Notes: generated from the letters alone by a model not told the origin. Shown: positions 52,801-60,234, numbered from the stretch's first letter. The stretch is 64,000 nucleotides of DNA from Leptospira fletcheri (GCF_004769195.1 NZ_RQET01000001.1:310001-374000), one strand, 5' to 3'. Numbers and translations are program-made.

Positions 52801-53343
52801 ATGACACCAAGCGGGGTTGGATCCGGCGATCAAAAAGCAATCCGCGATCTCGATGTCTTCGTATCCGACCGGGACGCAATCCTCGCCTAACGACATCTTG
52901 TATCCGGTGACCGCGGAACTCATACAGAGCCTGGAATTCGTATCGATATTATTCGTTCCCAGAAACCCCTTAGTTAATTTATTTATAATATAGTATTCTT
53001 CGGTCAGAAGCTGTCCGGAAACGTAAAAACCGACGGAATCCGGACCGTATTTCCGGATCAATCGTTTAAACTCTTTCGCAGTCCTGTCTAACGCGCTGTC
53101 CCAAGTGGTCCGAATCAAATCCTCGGATCGGTCCGAGCGCACCATCGGAACCAAAAGGCGATCTGATCGGTCCATCACGGAATAGTGCAGGTTCATCCCC
53201 TTGGAACAGAGATTGCCCCGATTCGTGGGGTGATCCGGATCCCCTTGAACGCTAAATTCCGTGGGACTGGACTTATGAACCAGAATACCGCAGCCTACCC
53301 CGCAGTAAGAACAGGTAGTATGAAAGGTTTCTACGGGTTGCAT
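49828..53343 (-). CDS. Assimilatory nitrate reductase, copy 2: fused catalytic and flavoprotein chains (1171 aa)
   Basis: Same architecture as copy 1 from end to end: N-terminal [4Fe-4S] CSYCGVGC and CSKG, molybdopterin domain, FAD/NAD(P)H reductase (LIVGGGSSTLAFLKRY, VGGGLLGLEIAAVL), C-terminal BFD [2Fe-2S] (CSCYGIG, GTGCGTC). Long identical stretches with copy 1 (EEYYIINKLTKGFLGTN, NPTVSLPDAR, LTTGRIRDQWH) point to duplication, with divergence mostly in the reductase half and at the ends. It is transcribed from its own sigma-54 promoter and converges with the cobA end of the central operon. No start codon other than ATG 53343 is available in the short open stretch upstream. Confidence 0.9.
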   Translation of the reverse strand: MQPVETFHTTCSYCGVGCGILVHKSSPTEFSVQGDPDHPTNRGNLCSKGMNLHYSVMDRSDRLLVPMVRSDRSEDLIRTTWDSALDRTAKEFKRLIRKYGPDSVGFYVSGQLLTEEYYIINKLTKGFLGTNNIDTNSRLCMSSAVTGYKMSLGEDCVPVGYEDIEIADCFLIAGSNPAWCHPIVFRRIEERKRSDPGVKVIVVDPRKTETCENADLHVQIRPGTDVYLFHAIARILIENGRIDKEFIIYNTEGFEDLKRKAFEIEVETAAEICGISPGLIYEVAEIIGKSKGFISLWAMGLNQSVVGVNKNLALINLSLLTGRIGKPGNGPFSLTGQSNAMGGREVGGLCNLLPAHRDLENPEHRRQVADFWGVKDIPSEPGLSAVEMFESLKSGKLKAVWIVCTNPTVSLPDARVVEAGLRSAEFVVVQDISWDSSALAYADVVLPAAGWAEKQGTMTSSDRRITHLSKILEPPGEAKPDVWIIQDFAYKMGFDASFDYETEEEIFLEHCGLTEGTKIDISGLDYELIRSRKGVRWPYPKNGDQADSRPFEDRVFYRPNGKAKLHAVDPEDESEKTTPDFPLVLTTGRIRDQWHSMTRTGKVRKLREHRPEMHLEIHPEDALKYGIKEGTIVDISSPRGSVRAKATVTRSIKQGVVFLPMHWGRKNGSDQARSNNLTSSAFDPFSKQPGFKFSAVRVAPYRKKKEKILIVGGGSSTLAFLKRYREMAPNDEITVICKEENPFYSRVLLPDYIGGEKEFSELLQTDAEEILSWNLELVPDTTVTNVYPEGKKVRDSKGNLHSYNKLILATGSSAVPPSVTVPKEMQGIFSLRGKSDADRIRGFFVPNTKALIVGGGLLGLEIAAVLSAAQVEVTVLARTNRLMSRKLDTTGSELLKEEIEARGIKLLFETEISKIEGTERISKVKLSNGVSADFDGIIYAIGTKPNSQIASEAGLGCGSGIKVDSFLRSSDPDIYSFGEAAEHETGTYGTVTAAEEQAKIAAQHIFGYSFEEYPGSIHAHILRINDLELASLRLPDTPLEITEDLKKEYEEILFLDRKNRIYKKCIIRNDRLVGAVLVGDRSEFGKFQEWILSGIELGDRRKKLLSGGEFVKPLSGRVVCSCYGIGEGNIREAILDGEHTLAGIGKRTGAGTGCGTCRMEITTILKNIIQK

Positions 53344-53354
53344 ATCAAAGTTCT

Positions 53355-53371
53355 TGCAATTTTCACGCCAA
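53355..53371 (-). promoter_or_regulatory. Sigma-54 promoter of nitrate reductase copy 2
   Basis: On the minus strand TTGGCGTGAAAATTGCA matches the -24/-12 consensus except at positions 6-7. After TTGC exactly 12 nt precede the ATG, the same spacing as at copy 1, so transcription should start near 53345 and give a leaderless message. Confidence 0.75.
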
Positions 53372-53606
53372 TCCTAACGTAATCTATACTTCCAAAGGAA
53401 GTAGGAACGGAAAAACGTCAACTCTTTGGCCGGAGAAAGGGATTTTCGGCCAAGGCAATCCCCTCCTCTCCTTTAGAATGGATCCAAACAAAAATGGTGC
53501 AGTTTCGCGGTAAATTCATTCCGAAGTTCCGGGAGAATCGATTCAGAACCGCGACATTTTGCACAAAATACGACCGCGAAATTCTCCCTTTTCTCCCAGG
53601 TTCCGC

Positions 53607-54122
53607 ATGAAGGAGAAAAACAACCACGAAACCTTACTCTTTTTCTATCTGCACTCCGATCTTTTGGAGGAGATCTGGAACGATTATAAGCGGCAACCGA
53701 ATCGAGTGCAAGCCATCCATCTCCTGGATTTTACCTTGGATTCCTTTCCCATCTACGAAGACGTTTCCAAAATGCTTCCGAATGTGATCGGTAAAATCAA
53801 GTCTCCGGAAAATCATTCCGAGAACGGAGGAGAATACGAACTGAAAAAATTGAAACTTTCGATCCGAATTTCCGCGGAACTCTCTGCCGCCAAAGAAAGA
53901 AAATCCCAGAGCAAGCTATTTTCCAAGAAACAATCCCATCTAAATACGAAGTACTTCTGGGAATTGCAAAAGGAGTTTCTTTCCGAGAAAAACGGAAAAA
54001 TGAGGGATTTGTTGGAAGAAAATGCGCAAAACGTGATCCGCTTCAACAACGAGCTGGAGCTCCAACTCATCGAACATTACGGATTCAATTATAGAAAGAA
54101 GATCAGCATGGACATTCTATAA
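53607..54122 (+). CDS. Soluble helical protein, unrecognised (171 aa)
   Basis: I do not recognise it. It is a charged, mostly helical protein without membrane segments, Lys/Glu-rich in the middle (LKKLKLSIRISAELSAAKERKSQ). The ATG at 53607 (MKEKNNHETLLFF) is preferred over an upstream ATG at 53559, as the sequence between is basic and unlike the rest. It lies in the gap between nitrate reductase copy 2 and module B and converges with the coiled-coil gene of module B. Confidence 0.6.
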   Translation: MKEKNNHETLLFFYLHSDLLEEIWNDYKRQPNRVQAIHLLDFTLDSFPIYEDVSKMLPNVIGKIKSPENHSENGGEYELKKLKLSIRISAELSAAKERKSQSKLFSKKQSHLNTKYFWELQKEFLSEKNGKMRDLLEENAQNVIRFNNELELQLIEHYGFNYRKKISMDIL

Positions 54123-54215
54123 GCGAAGTCCGGAGAGTTTCGTCTTCCGGAGAACAAACCGACCCTTTTCTAATGTTTTGTATGCCAAAATTATAAACTG
54201 AAATCAAATCCCGTT

Positions 54216-54560
54216 CTAATCTTTAGAATTTTCTGTCGGAAACTCGACCTCGACCTGGCTGGTTTCTTTATAAAACTTGATAGCATCATTTGCAAGAGAT
54301 AGGGAAGCCTTTGCCCTTCCCAATTCCCATTTCAATTCGCGAATTTCCTGTCTAAATACGACGAGCAGGGTTCGGTTGACTCTGTGCTTGCACAAAAGCC
54401 GTAAGATAAAGAGAAGGTTTTTTACGGAACGAGGAGTCTTTTCTGTGACGTACAATTTATCACGCAACATTGTAGCTTTTTTTAAAGCACGAACGCACGG
54501 GTTGGGATCACCGATTTCCCGTGCAAAATTTTCGATACTATACCATTTAAGAATTTCCAT
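54216..54560 (-). CDS. Module B: small coiled-coil protein (114 aa), paralogue of the gene at 10559
   Basis: Same family as the 128-aa protein of module A, with shared blocks along the full length (RALKKAT, PRSVKN, ELKWELGRAKASLSLAND, IKFYKE). It is a basic helical protein with a C-terminal coiled coil and no membrane segment. The ATG at 54560 follows AAAAGG. It is divergent from the HTH gene at 54672 across a 111-bp gap that contains a 15-bp palindrome. The function is unknown, and partnership with the HTH protein is inferred from its conserved position. Confidence 0.7.
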   Translation of the reverse strand: MEILKWYSIENFAREIGDPNPCVRALKKATMLRDKLYVTEKTPRSVKNLLFILRLLCKHRVNRTLLVVFRQEIRELKWELGRAKASLSLANDAIKFYKETSQVEVEFPTENSKD

Positions 54561-54634
54561 AAACCTTTTCTTTCAATCCAATGAGAATCTACTGCCTTAA
54601 AAGGAAGTTGTGGACAGAAAGACGATTCCATTTT

Positions 54635-54649
54635 ATTAAATAATTTAAT
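54635..54649. promoter_or_regulatory. 15-bp perfect palindrome, candidate operator of module B
   Basis: ATTAAATAATTTAAT is a perfect odd palindrome between the divergent coiled-coil and HTH genes, 23 bp before the HTH start codon. It is AT-only, so chance is possible, but its position is that expected for autoregulation by the HTH protein. Confidence 0.35.
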
Positions 54650-54671
54650 ATTTTCAATCCAAAATCTAAAA

Positions 54672-55115
54672 ATGAAACATAAAAAAATCGAAAGATCGGA
54701 AGCAATTACCCCGGGAGACCGAATGAATTACTCACTTCATACTCTCGGGATCAAATGGAAAGATGCGGCAGCGGCCATGGCAAATGTGACGATGACGATG
54801 CTTTCCTTATACCTTTCCAATAAAAAAGAGATTCCGGAATTCAGGTTGGATTTGCTCCTGCTAAACAAAGGCGTTTCCAAAAAATTCGTTCTCACCGGGG
54901 AAGGAGAACCGTTAGCCACGATTGAAGAGCAATTGGACCTAGTGCACCTAGAAATGGTGCTTTTGAATAAGGTGGTTCAAAACATAGAAATCAAAGATAT
55001 CCTAACTAGACTCACGAGTTACAATCCGGAAGAATTGATTCGAGTAAAAAAGTATCTAGCTAAAATCGAAAAGGAGCGTCCCCAGCCTCCTGCGCGATCA
55101 AAAGCGAAGAAATAA
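54672..55115 (+). CDS. Module B: XRE/phage-repressor-like HTH regulator (147 aa)
   Basis: Homologous to the HTH genes at 11185 and 56194, with the same opening TPxxRxxY motif (TPGDRMNYSL) before the helix-turn-helix (KDAAAAMANVTMTMLSLYLS), the KKFVLTGEGEP motif that corresponds to WLLxGxG in the others, and a C-terminal helical tail. The ATG at 54672 is kept because homology begins before the internal ATG at 54723, although that ATG has a better ribosome binding site (GGGAG), so a short form may also be made. Its 3' end overlaps the convergent 7TM gene by 18 bp. Confidence 0.78.
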   Translation: MKHKKIERSEAITPGDRMNYSLHTLGIKWKDAAAAMANVTMTMLSLYLSNKKEIPEFRLDLLLLNKGVSKKFVLTGEGEPLATIEEQLDLVHLEMVLLNKVVQNIEIKDILTRLTSYNPEELIRVKKYLAKIEKERPQPPARSKAKK

Positions 55116-56015
55116 ATTCATGATTTTTTCCACTTGCGAATTCATCTTTAAGCGAAACCCGGAAGGATTCGCCAACTGATCGACGGAGAGTTTTGCGGTG
55201 ATTTCCATCAGAATTTTTCTCTGCTCCGCTTCGTACTTATCGCAGACTTCCTTGAAGGATTTTTCATCCAGGTAATTTAGAAAACATCGATTGATGAATA
55301 TGATTGCGTTGGAAAATTTAGGATTTCTTAAGTCCTGTTTAAAATCCAACAGTTCCGTATTGAACAGATGTTCTTTGGCAATGGGAACCCAGGAAAACCA
55401 GAGAAAAGGAAGAAGTCCCAGGACGCCCCAATGGCTAAGTTCATAAAGACCTGCCAAAGGAAGGACGACCACAAAAATCGCGGAAAAGAACCCTCCTAAG
55501 AAGATTCCTACGAACATATAAATGGAACGCAATCGAAGGAGATAATCTCCGCGGAAGATATTTCGGACAAGAACCCCCAAGCAAAACAGTACGGAAAAAT
55601 AAATATAGAAACAGGCTACGAAATACGAAACCCCTCCTCGATAAATTAGTTCTCCGTTTTGCAAACGAAAAGGGGTCAAAACCCCCGTTAGCGCCAGATA
55701 GAGAAAGAAAAGAATCGCGACTCCATGCAATACCATTAGGAAAGTGAAAGGATAACTTGAATCTGTCGGACGGGTGTAATTCCAGGTTACGTACGTAAGC
55801 AAAATAGGAATAAACAAGGTCGGAATGGGGATCAAATTGACCCACACTGACTGAAGTCCATAAGGGAAATCAAATTGGGTTAGAAATTTTAACAGAGCCC
55901 ATATAGAGGAAGACAAGGTCATCAGTGCATACGCTTTGCATATGGAATTCCCAGTCGAATTCTTGTAAAAAAAGAATCCCGAGAGAGAAAGAATCAAAAA
56001 AGTGACGAATGCCAT
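55098..56015 (-). CDS. Module B: kinase-less 7TM membrane protein (305 aa)
   Basis: Seven or eight hydrophobic segments (about residues 3-220) with the spacing of the histidine-kinase 7TM sensor region, but no kinase; a cytoplasmic tail of about 80 residues ends LFLRF. It matches the copies at 11584 and 56588 in length and topology. The ATG at 56015 has a perfect GGAGG site, so the TTG at 56033 is rejected. The gene overlaps the HTH gene tail-to-tail by 18 bp. On the other side it is divergent from the HTH gene of module C across a 178-bp gap. Confidence 0.78.
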   Translation of the reverse strand: MAFVTFLILSLSGFFFYKNSTGNSICKAYALMTLSSSIWALLKFLTQFDFPYGLQSVWVNLIPIPTLFIPILLTYVTWNYTRPTDSSYPFTFLMVLHGVAILFFLYLALTGVLTPFRLQNGELIYRGGVSYFVACFYIYFSVLFCLGVLVRNIFRGDYLLRLRSIYMFVGIFLGGFFSAIFVVVLPLAGLYELSHWGVLGLLPFLWFSWVPIAKEHLFNTELLDFKQDLRNPKFSNAIIFINRCFLNYLDEKSFKEVCDKYEAEQRKILMEITAKLSVDQLANPSGFRLKMNSQVEKIMNLFLRF

Positions 56016-56193
56016 TTTTCCTCCGATAGCCAAAGATATTTTTTTGGCACAATTGCGTTAAAATTATGTTTTTAAGTTGTCAAAGACACATGTACTATTA
56101 AATAGATGAATAAATTCGTTTTAAACGTACTAGCCAAAATACATTTTGAAAAAATGAGTAATTTTTGACAAGAAGTTTATATGACTTAGTAAT

Positions 56194-56583
56194 ATGACTC
56201 AAAATACCTCAGAAAGAGTAAAATATGTTCGAACTCAGGCCCAAGGATTCGAAATCAACCAGAATGACTTTGCGGAAAGTATCAAAATTTCGCAGAGTTT
56301 GCTGAGTTTGATCGAAATCGGAAAAAAGCCGCTCTCCGAGCAAAATGCCTGGGCCATTGAAAAAGTATACGGCTACCGCGCGGAATGGCTTCTACTCGGC
56401 CGGGGGCCCCAGAGAATTTCGTCGGATCCGGTCACGAAGGATTTAAAGGATAAGGAACAAATCTGGCACCTGATCAGCAAATGGAACCTCAAGGAGCCGG
56501 TCCGCCAGTTGCTTAACGATCTCTCCCCGGTGGAACGGGACACGGTCATCGCTTTGATCCAAGTTCTAGCAAAGAAAAAATAA
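56194..56583 (+). CDS. Module C: XRE/phage-repressor-like HTH regulator (129 aa)
   Basis: Third HTH paralogue: SERVKYVRTQAQ opening, helix-turn-helix QNDFAESIKISQSLLSLIEI, then YRAEWLLLGRGPQ (the WLLxGxG motif) and a helical tail (PVRQLLNDLSPVERDTVIALIQ). It is closest to a classic Cro/CI fold of the three. A TTGACA at 56165 and AT-rich DNA precede it. If the -10 box is at 56187, transcription would begin at the start codon. No ribosome binding site is seen. Its stop codon is 4 bp from that of the convergent 7TM gene. Confidence 0.8.
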   Translation: MTQNTSERVKYVRTQAQGFEINQNDFAESIKISQSLLSLIEIGKKPLSEQNAWAIEKVYGYRAEWLLLGRGPQRISSDPVTKDLKDKEQIWHLISKWNLKEPVRQLLNDLSPVERDTVIALIQVLAKKK

Positions 56584-56587
56584 CGCC

Positions 56588-57496
56588 TTATTTCAAATAC
56601 CTTTCGAATTTCTCGGCGATCAATCTCGCCTTTTCTTCCGGCTCTAGATTGGTTTTCAAAGTCAGTTCGTGGTTCCACAAAAGCATATAAAAAGTGACAT
56701 CCGCACGATTGGACAATAGACGATCTTTGTATCCTGCCGGATCCATCACTCTATAAAGAGCCAATTGCAAGGGTAGAGCCGCCCGCAAAAGAAATGGGAT
56801 CTCCTCGCCGGAAAGCAATTGCGATTTGATTTCAAACGCGTCGAAATTCAAAATACCGGCCCAAAAAGTGATCGTAAAGAGGACCCCGATCGAAGCCAAA
56901 TACTGTGCAAATATTCCGAGGAGTGGAAGGATATAAATAAAGAATACTGCGATGGCCAATCCTCCGATCCCGCCTATTGCAAAAATCACCGAATTGACCC
57001 GAATCGTTCCATTATGAATATAGGCGTTTCTAGCGATCAAAAAGAAACCGAGTAGCATAATCAAGGAAATATATATTACAAATACATGATAGTAAGGTGT
57101 AAAGGAATAAACCACGCCTCCCGTAGGACTCAGGCCCAAGGAATCCACCAACTCGCAACGAAATGCCTTATATAGCAGAAAACCCGCCAATCCGGTATTA
57201 GGAATGATGACCCAACAGGACGGCTTGTAATCCGAATTTACATAGGCTTCTGCGCAAAAATAGAAACTGAATGGAATTACCATAGCCGGAATCGCCGTCC
57301 AATTGATCGCCTGCGCCCTCCAAGAATCGGGAAAATACAACCGGATCGCAAACCACATGACCCAGGCACAGGTGGACAAACAAAAAACCAGAAAATACTT
57401 TTGAACAGGTTTTGCCGGTTTAAAACTGTGGATATAAATTCCGAGAAAAGCAACGTACGAACCGATTGCTATACAAGTTACAAGAGGGAGATCCAT
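56588..57496 (-). CDS. Module C: kinase-less 7TM membrane protein (302 aa)
   Basis: Seven or eight hydrophobic segments in residues 5-225, with VMWFAIRLYFPDSWRAQAINWTAI-like spacing as in histidine-kinase 7TM regions, then a cytoplasmic tail that contains MDPAGYKDRLLS and ends KFERYLK, parallel to TDPADYEV and IFGKHFK in copy A. No enzymatic domain follows. It converges with the HTH gene (4-bp gap). Upstream by 24 bp is a decayed acyltransferase-like gene, the intact form of which precedes copy A. Confidence 0.78.
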   Translation of the reverse strand: MDLPLVTCIAIGSYVAFLGIYIHSFKPAKPVQKYFLVFCLSTCAWVMWFAIRLYFPDSWRAQAINWTAIPAMVIPFSFYFCAEAYVNSDYKPSCWVIIPNTGLAGFLLYKAFRCELVDSLGLSPTGGVVYSFTPYYHVFVIYISLIMLLGFFLIARNAYIHNGTIRVNSVIFAIGGIGGLAIAVFFIYILPLLGIFAQYLASIGVLFTITFWAGILNFDAFEIKSQLLSGEEIPFLLRAALPLQLALYRVMDPAGYKDRLLSNRADVTFYMLLWNHELTLKTNLEPEEKARLIAEKFERYLK

Positions 57497-57520
57497 AGTG
57501 AATTCGATTTCTTTCCTCTA

Positions 57521-57795
57521 TCAAAGCCTCAGCATTACTGACTGTAAAGCCGTTTTATCCAGTTCTATGATCCTGGCCGAAACCGTATTCCCCTTGATAT
57601 GATAATTCGGTAAATAAACATCTCCGGACAAAACGTGGGATTCTACCGCCTTGTTCGATTTATAAATCCTTTCTATGGAAAGAAACGCAATTCCAATCGG
57701 CGACTCCCTCTTCCAGTACGGCGTATCTTTTGGGCTGCCCCTCTTCTAAAATGACCGGCAAAAGATTCCACAACCCTTTGGAAAATCGTGGTCAC
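57521..57795 (-). pseudogene. Module C: decayed acyltransferase-like gene
   Basis: Translation in shifting frames recovers parts of the module A acyltransferase-like protein in order: TIFQRVVE (EIFSVMRVVE), then LLPVILEEGQPKRYAVLEEG and VADWNCVSF (RYAVLDRNVADWNSVAF), then after a frame change and a loss of about 30 codons, IERIYKSNKAVESH and GDVYLPNY (IERVYLASGAIH, GPIYFPNF), up to a TGA at 57521-57523. The N-terminal third is absent, ending near the bluB-cobT gene. The frames are broken, so no full product is possible. It shows that module C once had the same three-gene core as module A. Confidence 0.75.
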
Positions 57796-57811
57796 ACAAA
57801 GGGAGAAAAAA

Positions 57812-59560
57812 TCAAGAAAGAGAAGTTTCATTCTTCGAGAAACGGATATTCGCCTCTTCGAACGTCTTCATCTCAGAGAACAGCCTGCAACCGGATTCCA
57901 GAACTCCCATAGCCAAAGCGGCCCCGGAACCTTCTCCTAATGCAAGACTCAAGTCCAGTACGGGCCTTAAGTCCAACTCCTCCAGAATCCACCTGTGAGC
58001 AGGCTCGGAAGAAATGTGTCCGGCAATGCAGCTGGAAACGACTCCGGGGTTTCTGCGGAACGCGACCAGTGCCGCAGCTCCGGTGATCATACCGTCTAGA
58101 ATCACGGGAATCCCTCGGAGAACGGCCTCCTCTATTACCCCTACCATGGCGGCAATTTCATATCCGCCAAAACATACGAGAGAGTTCCATTCGTTCCGAT
58201 CTGCTCTCTTGTGTTTTTCCAAGCCTTGAGCGATGACCCGGATTTTTTTCTCCAGCGTGGACCGTCCGACTCCCGTTCCGGCGCCTACGCATTCCTCCGG
58301 AGGTTTTCCGAGAATCGAACAAACGATTGCGGCTGCGGAAGTGGTATTGCCGATTCCCATTTCGCCGATTCCGAGGAAACCGTACCGATTTTCGAGTTTT
58401 CTCACGCTCTCCCTTCCGAACTCGATCGCCAGTTCCGTCTCTGCTTCCGTCATTGCCGGTTCTTTTAGAAAATTTCTGGAACCCCTGCGAACCTTCGCGT
58501 GATTCAAACCGACGGTATCTCCGAAATCGTGATCCACTCCCAGATCGTTCAAATAGAGATCTATACCGTTTCCACGACAAAGTGAATTGATCGCCGCGCC
58601 TCCCGACAAAAACATGTACGTCATTTGAGCCGTGACATGTCGGTTATAAGCGCTCACTCCTTCCTCAGCGATACCGTGATCCCCCGCAAAGAGGAGGATC
58701 GCTTTTGGGTTGAAAACGGGCCTTGAAGTTTTTTGAATATTACATATTTTAAATATATAATCCTCTAAAACGCCTAGAGATCCTACGGGCTTCGTAAGGG
58801 AATCCATTCTTTGCTGAAGCGTCTCGGAATTCGAAGAAATCCTGTCTTCCTCGGGTTCCGTACCGGAGGATAAGTGAGAAGGAACCCCCCATCGATTTTC
58901 ATAAACAAGATCGGATAAATTCTGCCTCGCCTTCCACCCCACAGTCTCTAGGATCGGACTTCTCGGAACCCAAACTGGTTTGCCTAGAGTCATAAGAGCG
59001 ATCGGCTCCACCGTTTCCGGTATTTCCAGCAATTTCTTTATGAATTCCGGTTCGAAGATGCTCATCCATCCTGCGCCCAATCCTTCGGCTTGCGCCGCGA
59101 GCCAGAAATTCTGTACCGCCAAACAGGCGCTATAAAGATCCGTATTTCGGTTCGTACTCCTACCGAGAAGGTTCCCTGGATCCCGGTTCCGATCGCAGGT
59201 GAACAATATGCTGACTGGAGCATCCAATATACCCTGCAATTTTAAGGAATTGTATTTTAGTTTCCGATCCCCTTCGTAACTTTTCGAAGCGGCTTCATTT
59301 ACGGACACGAAATGATCGTAGACGGCTTTTTTTACGGAAATCTCTCGGATCAATAGGAAATTCCAAGGTTGGGTAAAGCCGACGGACGGCGCATGATGTG
59401 CTGCGTCCAGAAGCCGGAAAAGTACTTCGTCTTCGATCGGATCGCTCAAATAACTACGGATATCTCTCCGAGTGTAGATAGCCTTATACAGGCCCTCCTT
59501 TTCCTCCCGAGTGAATTTCGGTTCTTCGGAATTGTTCCCTTCCCGTTCTTCCGTCCGCAT
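57812..59560 (-). CDS. BluB-CobT fusion: DMB synthase and nicotinate-nucleotide:DMB phosphoribosyltransferase (582 aa)
   Basis: Two consecutive enzymes of the cobalamin lower ligand in one chain. Residues 15-230 are a BluB-type flavin nitroreductase-fold enzyme that makes 5,6-dimethylbenzimidazole from FMNH2 (RRDIRSYLSDPI, HHAPSVGFTQPWNF, GLGAGWMS). Residues 245-575 are CobT (SLTKPVGSLGVLEDY, LLFAGDHGIAEEGVSAY, GNTTSAAAI, GAGTGVG, CIAGHISSEPAH), which attaches DMB to ribose phosphate. Fusing them channels DMB. The ATG at 59560 has only a distant AGGGG upstream. A leader hairpin lies at 59616-59650. No recognisable cobalamin riboswitch was found. Confidence 0.9.
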   Translation of the reverse strand: MRTEEREGNNSEEPKFTREEKEGLYKAIYTRRDIRSYLSDPIEDEVLFRLLDAAHHAPSVGFTQPWNFLLIREISVKKAVYDHFVSVNEAASKSYEGDRKLKYNSLKLQGILDAPVSILFTCDRNRDPGNLLGRSTNRNTDLYSACLAVQNFWLAAQAEGLGAGWMSIFEPEFIKKLLEIPETVEPIALMTLGKPVWVPRSPILETVGWKARQNLSDLVYENRWGVPSHLSSGTEPEEDRISSNSETLQQRMDSLTKPVGSLGVLEDYIFKICNIQKTSRPVFNPKAILLFAGDHGIAEEGVSAYNRHVTAQMTYMFLSGGAAINSLCRGNGIDLYLNDLGVDHDFGDTVGLNHAKVRRGSRNFLKEPAMTEAETELAIEFGRESVRKLENRYGFLGIGEMGIGNTTSAAAIVCSILGKPPEECVGAGTGVGRSTLEKKIRVIAQGLEKHKRADRNEWNSLVCFGGYEIAAMVGVIEEAVLRGIPVILDGMITGAAALVAFRRNPGVVSSCIAGHISSEPAHRWILEELDLRPVLDLSLALGEGSGAALAMGVLESGCRLFSEMKTFEEANIRFSKNETSLS

Positions 59561-59615
59561 GCCGTCATCTTTTCCCCTTCCGATAAAAAGGATATCAAAA
59601 ATGGGACCTCATTCT

Positions 59616-59650
59616 TAGCGCCCATCGGTGACTCCGAAAAGAGGGCGCTA
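59616..59650. other. Leader hairpin upstream of bluB-cobT
   Basis: TAGCGCCC and GGGCGCTA form an 8-bp perfect stem with an inner TCGG/CCGA stem, about 56 nt before the start codon of the fusion gene. It has no T-run and does not match a known riboswitch that I can identify. Confidence 0.4.
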
Positions 59651-59820
59651 CTAGGATGTACCATTCCATTTGCCATCGAGATCATGTGAGAAATCTTTTA
59701 TAAACTACTGAGAGGCGGATTCCTTTATAAAACCGTCCAATTTATATAAAGTGAAAGTCACAGAGGACGCGGACATCGTTTGGGATAAGAAACTCGTCCG
59801 TAAAAACCGGCACGGCCAGT

Positions 59821-60216
59821 TTATGAGGACTGATCCGTCGTTAGCACTTTTTGCCAGAGAAGAGCGGACGACAGGACCAAAAGAATCAGTGCCAGAAGAT
59901 GAAATGGAGGTGCGGATATCCCCAAATTACCTAGCAAAAGCCGGTCCGTGATGGCGAGAGGGGTGGTCAGTGTGGTAAGAATTGCGAGAGGACGCCAATA
60001 ACGAAGAGCAATAAACGTAAAGGCCGTTAGGATCAGTGTGGCATTTCGTGTCGCATACACGCGATAGTACAAAGCGCCGGGATCGTCCGCGATAGCCAGA
60101 CCAAAGCCAACCGAGGCGCGCTGAGGATTTAAAAGTCCGATGATTGTGACAGAGGCGAGAATCAGCCAGAACAGGACTGAAACGGCTACGGCAGCGAGTG
60201 GCAGAATTTTTTTCAT
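59821..60216 (-). CDS. DUF4267-family small membrane protein (131 aa)
   Basis: Four hydrophobic segments: residues 5-30, 60-75, 78-92 and 102-122. The pattern GFGLAIADDPGALYYRVYATRN matches, from memory, the DUF4267 family of small proteobacterial membrane proteins. The ATG follows TAAGGGAAA. It is divergent from an HxlR-type regulator with two clear operators between, so it is the likely target of that regulator. The pairing is common in proteobacteria and its codon use looks less like its neighbours, so acquisition by transfer is plausible. The role is unknown. Confidence 0.8.
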   Translation of the reverse strand: MKKILPLAAVAVSVLFWLILASVTIIGLLNPQRASVGFGLAIADDPGALYYRVYATRNATLILTAFTFIALRYWRPLAILTTLTTPLAITDRLLLGNLGISAPPFHLLALILLVLSSALLWQKVLTTDQSS

Positions 60217-60234
60217 ACGTTTCCCTTATAGATG

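Noticed and set aside
56040..56062. Sigma-54-like TTGGCACAATTGC between modules B and C
   Set aside because: The GG-to-GC spacing is too short (7 nt in place of 10), so sigma-54 could not use it.
59561..59720. Cobalamin riboswitch upstream of bluB-cobT
   Set aside because: No B12-box sequence was found, only a simple two-part hairpin. It is listed as an unassigned leader.
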